From Actinomadura kijaniata NBRC 14229 (GTDB taxonomy: Bacteria > Actinomycetota > Actinomycetes > Streptosporangiales > Streptosporangiaceae): 64,000 nt of DNA. Position 1 is the first letter of the stretch; each line of letters begins with the position of its first letter. The DNA lies in NCBI RefSeq assembly GCF_001552175.1, contig NZ_BCQR01000029.1:23021-87020 (forward strand), read 5' to 3'. Positions 47,867 through 57,939 of this stretch are shown here, in pieces. The translations under genes and the position numbers were made by a program. Below the pieces are notes generated by a model. The model made no database searches, had not been told where the DNA came from, and worked only from the letters and a program-made list of their open reading frames with translations.

Positions 47867-49726
47867 TCAGGGCTGGACCGGCAGCGCGACCCAGGAGGGG
47901 TTCTTCGGGTCGTGCCAGATCTTCAGGCCGGGGCCGACGGAGTTCCCGAGCTGGGGCAGCGGCGGGAACAGGTGGGGGAAGTCGGCGGTCTGCACCGAGA
48001 TCCGCAGCCGGTGGCCGGGCTTGATCTCGGCGGCGATCGGGAAGACCTCGACGTCGACGGGGACCGGCCGGTTCTTCGGCATCGCCTTCGCCGAGCGCTT
48101 GGTGAACGGGTGCCACGGCCGCACGATCATCCCGTCGGCGCGGTCGCTTCTGTCCTCGTCCAGGGCCCGCAGCGACAGCACCTGCCAGCCCGCGGTGAGC
48201 TGGGTGGCGCGGCCGTCGGGGGCGACGTCCTCGACCCGCACCGTGACCTGGCCGTCCTTGGCGGCGCTGGAGACGGTCAGGTGCGCGTTGATCGGCCCGG
48301 CCAGGCGCAGCGGCCTGGTGACCGGCATGTCGTAGACGACGCCGAGCCGGTCGTTGGCGCTGTTGTCGTACTCGCAGGCCAGGCCGAAGAACTTCAGGAA
48401 GCCCGCGCCCGCCCACTGGATGGTGGAGCGGGTGCACAGCCCGGCGAACGGGTTGTAGGGCACCGCGTCGGGGCCGCCGCCGCCCTTGCCGGGGGTGAGC
48501 GTCCGGCCCCTGCCGAGCTGGAACGCCCGGTAGCGGACCCCGGCGGGCGGCCACTGGGTGGTGCTCTTCCACCTGCCGGAGCCGTTCTCGAAGTAGGTGA
48601 CCGGTGGGACGTCGCGGTCCAGCCCGGGGTCGGGAACGTCCCGGACGTACCGGTCGAACCACCGCAGCATCAGGTCCGCCAGCGGCGGTCCGGGCGGGGT
48701 CGGCGTGCCGGGCAACGTGAGGCCGAGCGCCGGGGCCGCGCCGTCGATGTGGTACCAGGGCCCGTACACGAACCGCGCCGGGACCCGGCGCGCGAGCCGC
48801 TGGTAGAGCATCGGCTCGCTGCGCTGGAAGATGTCGAACTCGCCGCCCACGACGAACGTGGGCACGTTCACGCGGTCCACGACCTCCAGCGGCGACCGCG
48901 TCCGGTAGAACGGCCCGTCGAACGCCTTCTCGCCCCCGGTCAGCGCGTCGAGGAGCATTCGGATCTGGAAGTCGCCGATGTTGCCGAAGTGCTCGCGCAG
49001 CACCTGCCGCGCCTTCTGCGGGTCGCGGCCGGCGTAGGTGGGCGGGATCAGGCTGGTGCCGCCGACCGCCGCCAGCCAGAACGGGACGAAGCCCAGCCCG
49101 AGCTGGCCGCCCGTCCCGATGACGTCGCGGTAGGCGTCACCCATCGGCACCACCGGGAACAGCGCCTTCAGGCCCTTGGGGCGCTGCGCGGCGGTGAACA
49201 GCTGGTTGATGCCGCCGTAGGACGCGCCGACCATCCCGACGCGCCCGTCGGACCAGGGCCGCCCGCGGGAGGCCGCCCACTCGACGATCTCCCTGCCGTC
49301 GCGCTGCTCGCGGGCGCTGAACGCCTCCCACTTCCCGCGCGAGCCGCCCGTTCCCCGCACGTCCACGATGACCTGGACGTAACCGCGCTTGACCAGGTGG
49401 TCGCTGGCCATGTTCGCGCCCGGCAGGGTCTTGTTGTAGGGGGTCATGGTGACGATGACGGGGAACCGCCCGGCGACGGGCCTGCCGCCGCGCGCGGGGC
49501 GGCGGACGTCGGCGACCAGCTCGGTGCCGTCGCTCATCGTCAGGACGATGTCCTTCTCGGTGGCCACGTCGTAGGAGGCGGGTCGCGGCCGCCACGCGCC
49601 CGGGGCGGGCGCGGTGGCGGACGCGGTGGCGGGCGCTGTGGCGGGTGCGGCGTGAACGGCCGGAACTGCGGTGAGGGCGAGGGCTGCGGTGGCTAGGGGC
49701 GCGGTCCAACGAGTGACGCGGCGCAT
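47867..49726 (-). CDS. Secreted CocE/NonD-family hydrolase
   Basis: A 619-residue protein with a Sec-type signal peptide (residues 1-27, ending AVHAAPA). The alpha/beta hydrolase domain shows VDVRGTGGSRG and the nucleophile S169 in VGASYGGINQ; the acid and His are in GGEFDIF and YGPWYHID. The C-terminal jelly-roll typical of X-Pro dipeptidyl-peptidases follows (about 390-615). Members cleave acyl esters or X-prolyl peptides outside the cell. Divergent from a lipoprotein gene; the start ATG at 49726 is preceded by GGAGGTACCG in a good ribosome-site position. Confidence 0.92.
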   Translation of the reverse strand: MRRVTRWTAPLATAALALTAVPAVHAAPATAPATASATAPAPGAWRPRPASYDVATEKDIVLTMSDGTELVADVRRPARGGRPVAGRFPVIVTMTPYNKTLPGANMASDHLVKRGYVQVIVDVRGTGGSRGKWEAFSAREQRDGREIVEWAASRGRPWSDGRVGMVGASYGGINQLFTAAQRPKGLKALFPVVPMGDAYRDVIGTGGQLGLGFVPFWLAAVGGTSLIPPTYAGRDPQKARQVLREHFGNIGDFQIRMLLDALTGGEKAFDGPFYRTRSPLEVVDRVNVPTFVVGGEFDIFQRSEPMLYQRLARRVPARFVYGPWYHIDGAAPALGLTLPGTPTPPGPPLADLMLRWFDRYVRDVPDPGLDRDVPPVTYFENGSGRWKSTTQWPPAGVRYRAFQLGRGRTLTPGKGGGGPDAVPYNPFAGLCTRSTIQWAGAGFLKFFGLACEYDNSANDRLGVVYDMPVTRPLRLAGPINAHLTVSSAAKDGQVTVRVEDVAPDGRATQLTAGWQVLSLRALDEDRSDRADGMIVRPWHPFTKRSAKAMPKNRPVPVDVEVFPIAAEIKPGHRLRISVQTADFPHLFPPLPQLGNSVGPGLKIWHDPKNPSWVALPVQP

Positions 49727-49864
49727 CGGCGGTACCTCCAGGCGCGGGTTTCCCGCCGGTAACGTAATGGTTCACTTACCGAACGGCAAGTATTGACCCA
49801 GTGTCCAGTAACGGCCGTCCCGTGGCGCCGCTCCCGCGCGGCCGCGTTCCGCCAGGTTGGAGGC

Positions 49865-51388
49865 GTGCCAACGAACCGGGGAACCGCCGTCCCCTGCCTG
49901 ACGGCGTTGACGCTGCTCATCGCCGTGCCGGCCGCCCTGCTGCTCGCGGGCTGCGGCGTCCTGGGCGACGGCTGGTGGACCAACCAGGCGGCGCGGACGG
50001 TCCACGACCCGCACGCCGCCGGCACCGTCGTCGAGAACACCCGCCCCGGGACCTCCGACTGGCGGATCCGCCACAAGGGCGCCGAGCACGAGATCGAGGG
50101 CTACGCCGACCGGGTGAGCGTGCTGCCGGGCCAGAGCTTCCGGCTGTTCGTGTCGACCACGGCGGCGGGCTTCCGGGTGGAGGCGTTCCGGGTCGGCTGG
50201 TACGGCGGCGCGCAGGCCCGCAGGATCTGGACCTCGTCCCGCCGCCCCGGCACGAGGCAGGCCGCGCCCGTCGTCAGCGCCGGGACCCGGACGGTGACCG
50301 CGCCGTGGAGGCCGTCGCTGACCGTTCCCACCGCCCACTGGCCCGAGGGCGTCTACCTGCTGCGCCTCACCGCCGACACCGGCGCGCAACGCTACGTCCC
50401 CCTCACCCTGCGGTCGGCGAGCACCCGGGGCCGCGTGGTGGTCCTCAACGCCACCACCACCTGGCAGGCCTACAATCTGTGGGGAGGCCGCAACCTCTAC
50501 CGGGGGCCCGGCGGCCACGACGACCGGTCCCGCGCCGTCAGCTTCGACCGGCCCTACGACAAGAACGGCACCGGCAAGTTCATGGGCTACGAGCACCCGG
50601 CGATCGTGCTGGCGGAGAAGACCGGCGTGCCCCTGGCCTACGCGACCGACAACGACCTGCACGCCGACCCCGGCCTCCTCGACGGCGCGCGCGGCCTGGT
50701 GTCCCTCGGCCACGACGAGTACTGGTCCACCCGCATGCGCGCCCACGTCACCCGCGCCCGCGACCGGGGCGCGAACCTGGCGTTCCTCGGCGCCAACGCG
50801 GTCAACCGGCACATCCGCCTGGACCCCACCCCGCTCGGCCCGGACCGCCTGGTCACCTGCTACAAGGACGCCGCCGAGGACCCGGTCTCCCGCACCGACC
50901 CGGCCGAGTCCACCCAGGACTGGCGGCTGCCGCCGCGCCCGCGCCCCGAGAGCGACGTCATGGGGATCATGTACAACTGCTTCCCGGCCACGGGGGCGTT
51001 CACGGTCCGCCGCCCCGACCACTGGCTGCTGCGCGGCACCGGGGCGCGGCGCGGCACCGCGTTCCCCGGCCTGATCGGACCCGAGACCGACGCGCTCAAC
51101 CCCGACGGCCCCACCCCGCGCCCCATCGAGATCTGGGCGCACTCGCCGATCGACTGCGGCGGCACGCCCATGACCGCCGACGCCGCCTACTACACGACGG
51201 CGAGCGGGTCCGGCGTCGTCGCGACCGGCACCATGCGCTGGGTGTGCGCCCTGCGCGGCCCCGCCTGCGGGCACGGCGTCACCCGGCGGACCCAGCGCTT
51301 CGTCGCGACGGTCACCGGCACGCTGCTGCGGGAGATGGCGCGCGGCCCGCTCGGCGCCGCCCATCCCGCCCGCGACGACCGGCCCTGA
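49865..51388 (+). CDS. Lipoprotein with N,N-dimethylformamidase beta subunit-like domain
   Basis: About 507 residues. The start at GTG 49865 gives a clean lipoprotein signal: LTLLIAVPAALLLAGC, with the lipobox cysteine. The mature part resembles the large subunit of N,N-dimethylformamidase: VEAFRVGWYGG, then LNATTTWQAYNLWGG, LVSLGHDEYWSTRMR and GANAVNRHIRL. In that enzyme such residues form a mononuclear iron site, but activity here is not established. A longer frame begins at TTG 49793 upstream. The 3' end of the gene, including its stop, is part of a 53-base tandem duplication. Confidence 0.82.
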   Translation: MPTNRGTAVPCLTALTLLIAVPAALLLAGCGVLGDGWWTNQAARTVHDPHAAGTVVENTRPGTSDWRIRHKGAEHEIEGYADRVSVLPGQSFRLFVSTTAAGFRVEAFRVGWYGGAQARRIWTSSRRPGTRQAAPVVSAGTRTVTAPWRPSLTVPTAHWPEGVYLLRLTADTGAQRYVPLTLRSASTRGRVVVLNATTTWQAYNLWGGRNLYRGPGGHDDRSRAVSFDRPYDKNGTGKFMGYEHPAIVLAEKTGVPLAYATDNDLHADPGLLDGARGLVSLGHDEYWSTRMRAHVTRARDRGANLAFLGANAVNRHIRLDPTPLGPDRLVTCYKDAAEDPVSRTDPAESTQDWRLPPRPRPESDVMGIMYNCFPATGAFTVRRPDHWLLRGTGARRGTAFPGLIGPETDALNPDGPTPRPIEIWAHSPIDCGGTPMTADAAYYTTASGSGVVATGTMRWVCALRGPACGHGVTRRTQRFVATVTGTLLREMARGPLGAAHPARDDRP

Positions 51389-51469
51389 CGCCTCCACCCC
51401 GGGGTGGAGAACGGCGTCCCGCCCGCGACGACCGGCCCTGACGCCTCCACCCCGGGGTGGAGAACGGCG
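51364..51469. repeat. Exact 53-base tandem duplication with palindromic hairpins
   Basis: The 53-base unit starting TCCCGCCCGCGACG at 51364 is repeated exactly from 51417; a partial third copy starts at 51470. Each unit contains the perfect palindrome CTCCACCCCGGGGTGGAG (51392-51409 and 51445-51462), flanked by GACGCC and GGCGTC arms that extend the stem. The first unit carries the stop codon of the lipoprotein gene and the second repeats it, so the effect is a duplicated terminator. Confidence 0.9.
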
Positions 51470-51619
51470 TCCCACCCGCGCTCCGATCCGCGACGGGGCG
51501 GGCCCACCTAGCGTTGCGGGCATGAACGCGCCGCTCACCGTCATGACCGCGACCGCCGTCCCCGACGGGGCGACGGGAGCGGGCCGCCCGCCCGGCACCG
51601 CACGGGTTAGCGTCGTCGC

Positions 51620-52789
51620 GTGAAGTTCAGGTGCTTGGGGATCCACGGCGGGCACGTGCGGGCGCTCCTGGTCGCGGCCGTGATGGTGTGGGCGTTCGGC
51701 GCCTATGTGCGCGACGCCATGCAGGGCTCCCCCCGGCCGGGCCTGACCGGCGCGGGGCTGGCCGTGACGGCGCTGAACGTGGCGTCGTTCGCGCTGCTGG
51801 CCGCCGGGATCGGGGCGGGCGGGGAGCGTCCCGGACGGCTCCACCGCAGGGTGCGCGACGCCGCCCCGTGGGCGGGGGACGCGCTGCTGCTGGCGGGCAT
51901 GGCGACGTCCCTGGCCCTGTACGGGATCACCGACGCCGACAGCGGCGGGTTCTTCCTGACCATGGTCGCCCTGTGGGTGCTGGTCAGCCGGTGGCCGCTG
52001 CGCCGGGCGGTGCCGCTCGGCATGGCGACGATGGCGACGGTGTCGGCCGTCGGCATGGCCGTCGGCGACGGCCGCCTCGACACGGGGACCTACGTCGGGT
52101 TCATCGGGGTCATGCTCGGGGCGACCGCGCTGCGCGAGCGCCGCGCCGCCGAGTCCGAGACCCGCCGCGCCGAGGCCGCGGCGCTGCTGCTGGACGAGCG
52201 CACCCGCCTGGCCCGCGAGATCCACGACATCCTCGCCCACTCCCTGTCGGCGCAGCTCGTCCACCTGGAGGGCGCGCGGCTGCTGCTGTCGCGCGACGGC
52301 GACCGGACCCAGGCCCTGGACCGGGTCGAACGCGCCCAGAACCTGGCCCGCTCCGGCCTGGAGGAGACCCGCCGCGCCCTGGCCGCGCTGCGCGGCGACG
52401 CGCCCCCGCCCGACCGGGCGCTGGCCGGGCTCGCCGACGAGTACCGCGCCGCGACCGGCCGCGACGCCGCCGTCGAGGTCGTCGGCGACCCCCGCGAGCT
52501 CAGCCCGCCGGCGGCCCTGTCGGTGGTCCGCACCGCGCAGGAGGCGCTGACCAACGTCCGCAAGCACGCCCCCGGGGCCCGCGTCCGCCTCACCCTGCGC
52601 TACCTGCCCGGGCACGCCGAGCTGGAGGTCGTCGACACCGGCGGCACCGAACCCGGCCTCGACATCGCCGCGACCGGCTCCGGCTACGGCCTGGTCGGCA
52701 TGCGGGAGCGCGCCGAGCTGATCGGTGGCACCCTGGAGTCCGGGCCGGAGGGGAAGGGGTACCGGGTGAAGCTGCGGTTGCCGGCGTGA
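51620..52789 (+). CDS. Sensor histidine kinase, NarL/LiaS type
   Basis: A 389-residue membrane kinase. Four to five hydrophobic segments occupy about residues 12-170. The HisKA_3 helix has the phosphorylated H202 in LAREIHDILAHSLS; the ATPase domain has the N box AQEALTNVRKHA and the G box GSGYGLVGMRERAELIGG. GTG at 51620 is used. Its stop overlaps the regulator start by four bases (GTGA), so kinase and regulator are translationally coupled. The signal is unknown. Confidence 0.93.
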   Translation: MKFRCLGIHGGHVRALLVAAVMVWAFGAYVRDAMQGSPRPGLTGAGLAVTALNVASFALLAAGIGAGGERPGRLHRRVRDAAPWAGDALLLAGMATSLALYGITDADSGGFFLTMVALWVLVSRWPLRRAVPLGMATMATVSAVGMAVGDGRLDTGTYVGFIGVMLGATALRERRAAESETRRAEAAALLLDERTRLAREIHDILAHSLSAQLVHLEGARLLLSRDGDRTQALDRVERAQNLARSGLEETRRALAALRGDAPPPDRALAGLADEYRAATGRDAAVEVVGDPRELSPPAALSVVRTAQEALTNVRKHAPGARVRLTLRYLPGHAELEVVDTGGTEPGLDIAATGSGYGLVGMRERAELIGGTLESGPEGKGYRVKLRLPA

Positions 52790-53448
52790 GCGGGGAGCCG
52801 GTGCGGGTGCTGGTCGCCGACGACCAGACCGTCGTGCGGGAGGGCCTGGTCCTGCTGCTGGACCTGCTGCCGGAACTGCAGGTGGTCGGCGCGGCCGCCG
52901 ACGGCGAGCAGGCCGTCGCGATGGTCGCCGAGCACCGCCCGCACGTGGTGCTGATGGACCTGCGGATGCCGCGCGTGGACGGCGTGGAGGCGACCCGGCG
53001 GATCAGGGAGGCCCACCCCGAGGTGGAGGTCGTCGTGCTGACCACCTACGCCGACGACGACTCGGTCTTCGCGGCGCTGCGCGCCGGGGCGCGCGGCTAC
53101 CTCACCAAGGACGCCCGCGCCGAGGAGATCTCGGCGGCCGTGCGGGCGGTGCGCGCGGGCCGCTCCCTGCTGGACCCGGCCGTGCAGCGCCGCCTGGTGG
53201 AGGCCGTGGCGGGCGAGCGGGCCCCGGCCCGGTCCCGCCGCGCCGACCTGCCCGACGGGCTGACCCCGCGCGAGGCCGAGGTCCTCACGCTGATCGCGCG
53301 GGGACGGTCCAACGGCGAGATCGCCGCCGACCTGTTCATCTCCGAGGCGACGGTGAAGACCCACATCAACAACCTGTTCGCCAAGGCGGGCCTGCGCGAC
53401 CGCGCCCAGGCCGTCACCTACGCGTTCCGCCACGGCCTGGCCGACTGA
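52786..53448 (+). CDS. NarL/LuxR-family response regulator
   Basis: A 220-residue regulator. The receiver domain has VADDQ at the start, the phosphoacceptor D58 in VVLMDLRMP and K in YLTKDA. A GerE-type helix-turn-helix follows at about 155-215 (LTPREAEVLTLIARGRSN, then SEATVKTHINNLFAKAGLRD). It forms a two-component pair with the kinase just upstream. Targets are not evident; no promoter motif near the pair repeats elsewhere in the window. Confidence 0.95.
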   Translation: MSGEPVRVLVADDQTVVREGLVLLLDLLPELQVVGAAADGEQAVAMVAEHRPHVVLMDLRMPRVDGVEATRRIREAHPEVEVVVLTTYADDDSVFAALRAGARGYLTKDARAEEISAAVRAVRAGRSLLDPAVQRRLVEAVAGERAPARSRRADLPDGLTPREAEVLTLIARGRSNGEIAADLFISEATVKTHINNLFAKAGLRDRAQAVTYAFRHGLAD

Positions 53449-53460
53449 ACGGGCCCCGCC

Positions 53461-54393
53461 TCAGCGGGCGGCGAGGCCCTCGCGCAGCGCCTCCACCACC
53501 GCCCGCCGGGCCTCCGCCGCCACCGGCAGGACGTGGTCCAGCGAGACGAACCCGTGGAACGCGCCCGCCATCCGCCGCGACCCGACCCTCACGCCCGCCT
53601 CCGCCAGCCGCGCCGCGTACGCCTCGCCCTCGTCGCGCAGCGGGTCCACCTCGGCGGTCAGCACGAACGCCGGGGGCAGCCCCGACAGGTCGGCGGCGCG
53701 CAGCGGGGAGGCGTGCGGATGGTCGCCGTCGGCCGGGTCGGCCAGGTACTGCTCCCAGTACCACCGCATGTGCGCCGAGGTCAGGAAACCACCGGTCGCG
53801 TACTCGGTGTAGGAGGGGGTGTCCCGCGCCGCGTCGGTCACCGGGTAGACCAGCAGCTGGAACGCCAGGTCCGGCCCGCCCTCGTCGCGGGCGCGCAGCG
53901 CGGTCACCGCCGCCAGGCAGCCGCCCGCGCTGTCCCCGGCCACCGCCAGCCGCGCCGGGTCGCCGCCGAGCGCGGCGGCGTGCGTGGCGGCCCACCGGAC
54001 GGCCGCGAACGCGTCGTCCACGGCCGCCGGGAACCGGTGCTCGGGCGCCAGCCGGTAGTCCACCGACACCACGACCGCGCCCGCGCCGCGCGCCAGCACC
54101 CGGCACAGCCGGTCGTGGGTGTCCAGCCCGCACAGCACGAACCCGCCGCCGTGGAAGAACACCACCACCGGACGCGGCCCGCCCGCCCCCTCCGGCCGGT
54201 AGACCCGCACCGGGAGGCCGCCGTCGATCATCCGGTCCTCGACCCGCCCCACCGGGACCGGGTCGAGCTCGGGGGCGCGCGCCGCCGCCAGGACGCGCCG
54301 GGCCTCCGCCGCGTCGGTCACGGCGCCGCCGAGGTCCGGGAACGCCGCGGTCATGGCGGCGGCGATCTTCTCTGCCAGGGGGTCGAGGGGCAT
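53461..54393 (-). CDS. Alpha/beta hydrolase of the hormone-sensitive lipase family
   Basis: A 310-residue esterase. HGGGF (81-85) forms the oxyanion hole, S155 in GDSAGG is the nucleophile, EVDPLRDEG supplies the acid and AFHGF the histidine. The family hydrolyses short to medium acyl esters and some lactones. ATG at 54393 has GGAG seven bases upstream. It is the third gene of a minus-strand run with an SDR and an LLM flavin oxidoreductase, 17 bases after the SDR stop, so the three are one operon. Confidence 0.93.
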   Translation of the reverse strand: MPLDPLAEKIAAAMTAAFPDLGGAVTDAAEARRVLAAARAPELDPVPVGRVEDRMIDGGLPVRVYRPEGAGGPRPVVVFFHGGGFVLCGLDTHDRLCRVLARGAGAVVVSVDYRLAPEHRFPAAVDDAFAAVRWAATHAAALGGDPARLAVAGDSAGGCLAAVTALRARDEGGPDLAFQLLVYPVTDAARDTPSYTEYATGGFLTSAHMRWYWEQYLADPADGDHPHASPLRAADLSGLPPAFVLTAEVDPLRDEGEAYAARLAEAGVRVGSRRMAGAFHGFVSLDHVLPVAAEARRAVVEALREGLAAR

Positions 54394-54410
54394 CGGGGAC
54401 TCCGTCCGGA

Positions 54411-55181
<771 letters not shown>

Positions 55182-56309
55182 CTACCTCTCGTCTCCCCTG
55201 AAGTGCGGGATGACCTTGTCTCCCCACCGCCTGATCGTCTCCAGGCAGGCGTCCTGCGGGACCGTCCCCATCTGGATCAGGCACATGACCTCGTCGACCC
55301 CGGCCTCGGCCAGGCGCTCGACGTAGGCGATCGCGTCGTCGGCGGTGCCGTAGGCGTGCTCGCCGCCGAACGTGGCGGTGGTGTGCGGACCCACCGGGAT
55401 CCTCGCCTCGTGCAGGTGGGCGACCTGCTGCTCGGCGGCCTCGCGGAGGGCGGCGACCTCGTCGGCGCCCGGGCGCACGGCCTCGTCCGGCGGCGGCGCG
55501 CTCCCGTACCAGTGCGCGATCGACTGCGCGAAGAACCGCTGCCCGCGCGCCCCGATCCGCACCGCCTCCTCCCGGTCGTCCAGCACGATCGTCGGGCACA
55601 GGGCGGCGAAGTGGTCGTTGACGACCGTGGACACCCGCCGCTCGCCGGTGCGGGCCGCGATCGCGGCCGAGTAGGCGCGGCGCAGCTCGGCGATCTGCTC
55701 GGGCCCGGAGAAGCCCAGCACCAGCGCGCCCACCCCGTACTCGGCGGCGAGCGCGAGGGTGTCGCGCCGGGAACACGCCAGGAACAGCGGCGGGTGCGGC
55801 TCCTGGACGGGCCGGGGCAGGATCGGGTGCGGCGGGATGTCCAGCAGCTCGCCGTGCCACTCCAGCTCGTCGGCCTGCCAGGCCCGCGCGATGATCCGCA
55901 GCGACTCGTCCAGCTCGGCGCGGGTGCGGTCCGGGTCCACCCCGCACAGCGAGGTCTCCTGCCGCGTCGCGCCCCGGCCCGCGCCGAGGTCGAGCCGCCC
56001 GCCGCTCAGCACGTCCAGCATCGCCGCGCGTTCGGCGACCCGCACCGGGTGGTTGAACCCGAACGGCAGGCACACCACCCCGTGCCCGAGCCGGATGCGG
56101 CTGGTCCGGGCGGCGACGTAGGACAGGAACACCTCGGGCGCGCTCATGTGCGCGTACCAGCGCAGGCTGTGGTGCTCCACCGCCCACACCCGGTCGAAGC
56201 CCGCCTCCTCGGCGAGCACGGCCTGCTCCACGCAGTCGTGCAGCACCCGCCGCTCGTGCTCGGGGGTGGGATGGGCGAGCTGCGCCTCGAAGATCATCGA
56301 GAACCTCAT
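55182..56309 (-). CDS. LLM-class flavin-dependent oxidoreductase
   Basis: About 375 residues of the luciferase-like monooxygenase fold. FSMIFEAQLAHP, DRVWAVEHHSL, LPFGFNHPVRVAERAAMLDV and GRLDLGAGRG are family stretches for F420- or FMN-dependent enzymes. ATG at 56309 has GAGGTGA six bases upstream; a longer frame to 56348 reads into the operator. It is the first gene of the operon with the SDR and the esterase, and lies divergent from a PadR regulator. Confidence 0.92.
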   Translation of the reverse strand: MRFSMIFEAQLAHPTPEHERRVLHDCVEQAVLAEEAGFDRVWAVEHHSLRWYAHMSAPEVFLSYVAARTSRIRLGHGVVCLPFGFNHPVRVAERAAMLDVLSGGRLDLGAGRGATRQETSLCGVDPDRTRAELDESLRIIARAWQADELEWHGELLDIPPHPILPRPVQEPHPPLFLACSRRDTLALAAEYGVGALVLGFSGPEQIAELRRAYSAAIAARTGERRVSTVVNDHFAALCPTIVLDDREEAVRIGARGQRFFAQSIAHWYGSAPPPDEAVRPGADEVAALREAAEQQVAHLHEARIPVGPHTTATFGGEHAYGTADDAIAYVERLAEAGVDEVMCLIQMGTVPQDACLETIRRWGDKVIPHFRGDER

Positions 56310-56340
56310 GCGGGTCACCTCGGTCCGGTCGACGGCTTTG

Positions 56341-56357
56341 TATTCCAATTTGGAATA
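56341..56357. promoter_or_regulatory. PadR-type operator
   Basis: TATTCCAA-T-TTGGAATA is a perfect 8-base inverted repeat with a single central base, between the LLM oxidoreductase start and the divergent padR gene. It is AT-rich in a very GC-rich setting, so it is unlikely to be chance. It lies 32 bases before the oxidoreductase ATG. Confidence 0.7.
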
Positions 56358-56433
56358 TCTCGCCGGTCAGATCAAGCACTTGCTCGGTTCTTTCCGGACG
56401 GTCCGGCGCCGGGCCGATCGTTACGCTGGGGCC

Positions 56434-57063
56434 ATGCCGACCCCGCCGCGTCCCGAGCCCGAGCCCGAGCCCGAACCCGACGCCGCCGACGCCGACGCCC
56501 ACGCACGGAACGCCCGTCTCCCCGCGACCGCCTGGGCCGTGCTGGGGATCCTGTCGTTCGGCGAGGAGCTGACCGGCTACGAGGTCCGGCAGTGGGCCGA
56601 CCACATCCTGCGGTTCTTCTACTGGAGCCCGGCGATGAGCCAGATCTACTCCGAGCTGAAGCGCCTGGAGAAGGTCGGGTACGCCGCCTCCCGCGAGCTG
56701 ACCGCCGAGGACGGCCGCTCCCGCCGCGTCTACGGCATCACCGACACCGGCCGGGCGGCGCTGGCCGCGTGGGTCGGAGGGGCGCCGGTCGAACCGCCCG
56801 TCCTCAAGCACGGCCCGATGCTGCGGGTGTGGCTCGGCCACCTCGCCGACCCCGACCGCCTCCGCGAGGTCGTCACCCGGCACCGCGACGACTGCGACCG
56901 GCTGCTGAAGGAGGCCGAGCACTCCCGCGGCACCGCCGCGCGGGTCCCCGGCTGGAGCTACCCCGAGCTGGTCGCCCGCTGGGCCGCCCGCCACTACGCC
57001 GCCGAACGCGACCTCGCCGACCGCCTCCTGGCCGACCTGGACGAGCTGGCCTCCCGCCGCTGA
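56434..57063 (+). CDS. PadR-family transcriptional regulator
   Basis: A 209-residue regulator. A Pro/Glu-rich tract (repeated PE) precedes the winged helix at about 30-105 (AVLGILSFGEELTGYEVRQW, then QIYSELKRLEKVGYAA and RRVYGITDTGRAAL). The C-terminal helical part (about 115-205) is the PadR dimerization domain. ATG at 56434 is directly supported by the domain start. It is likely to repress the divergent LLM oxidoreductase operon, and perhaps itself. Confidence 0.93.
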   Translation: MPTPPRPEPEPEPEPDAADADAHARNARLPATAWAVLGILSFGEELTGYEVRQWADHILRFFYWSPAMSQIYSELKRLEKVGYAASRELTAEDGRSRRVYGITDTGRAALAAWVGGAPVEPPVLKHGPMLRVWLGHLADPDRLREVVTRHRDDCDRLLKEAEHSRGTAARVPGWSYPELVARWAARHYAAERDLADRLLADLDELASRR

Positions 57064-57100
57064 CCGCCGCTGACCGCCGCGAAGCCCCTCCGGCGTCGCC

Positions 57101-57811
57101 TCAGCGGGGGAGCCGCGTGGCGATCCCGTCCAGCAGGAGTTCGAGGGCGGCGGGGTAGGCGCTGCGGGTCATCGTCTCGGCCAGCGCGTCCGCGCACGCC
57201 GTGATGTTCGGGTACCGGTCGGCGGGCAGCCTGGCGTAGGTGGCGTGCCAGGCCCGCTGGTCGGCCTCGGCGGACGGGTGCGGGAGCGCGAACGCGGCGG
57301 CGTCCAGCACCGCGTACCCCAGGCTCAGGTCGATGAAGCTGTGGTAGTGCCGCGCCGCCTCCCGCGGCGGGAACCCCGCCGACAGCAGGACGCCCAGCCC
57401 GGTCTCCACGGCGCGGACCTCGTTGGGGCGGCGGGTCACCCGCGACGCCGACAGCGCCGCCGCCTGCGGATGGGCCAGGTAGGTCGCGTGGATGCGGTGG
57501 CCGATGTCGCGCAGGCTGGCGCGCCAGTCCGCCGACGGCTCGAAGTCGGCCAGGCCGCGCCGGATCAGCTCGTCGGCGACGGCCAGCACCAGGTCGTCGG
57601 CGTTGCGGAAGTACCGGTACAGCGACGACGGGTCGGCGCCCAGCGCGGCGCCGAGCCGCCGCACGCTGAGCGCCTCGGCCCCGTGCTGGCCGAGCAGCCG
57701 GATCGCCGTCGCCACGATCAGCTCGTGGGACAGCACCGTTCCGGACTTGGTGGGGCGGCGGCGCCGCCGGGTGCCGATCACCCGTGCGGGCTCGCGCGGA
57801 GGCTGGGACAT
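57101..57811 (-). CDS. TetR-family transcriptional regulator
   Basis: A 236-residue regulator with the tetracycline-repressor-like C-terminal domain. After a basic start (RRRRRPTKS), the helix-turn-helix covers about 26-75 (LSVRRLGAALGADPSSLYRYF). The ligand domain includes RHYHSFIDLSLGYAVLDAA. It is divergent from an APC permease and amidohydrolase operon. In the shared 128-base region, ACAC-N7-GTGT (57853-57867) is a modest inverted repeat overlapping a TTGACG -35-like hexamer at 57859-57864. Confidence 0.92.
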   Translation of the reverse strand: MSQPPREPARVIGTRRRRRPTKSGTVLSHELIVATAIRLLGQHGAEALSVRRLGAALGADPSSLYRYFRNADDLVLAVADELIRRGLADFEPSADWRASLRDIGHRIHATYLAHPQAAALSASRVTRRPNEVRAVETGLGVLLSAGFPPREAARHYHSFIDLSLGYAVLDAAAFALPHPSAEADQRAWHATYARLPADRYPNITACADALAETMTRSAYPAALELLLDGIATRLPR

Positions 57812-57939
57812 GAGGGGATCCTTCGGTCGCCGGGCACCGCGAGCTTATGACAACACCATTGACGTGTGAAGCGCGCCACTGTTCCATACCGCTCACCCCC
57901 TCGCCGTGTCCCGCCCCCTCGTTCACGGAGCCGCCGCCC

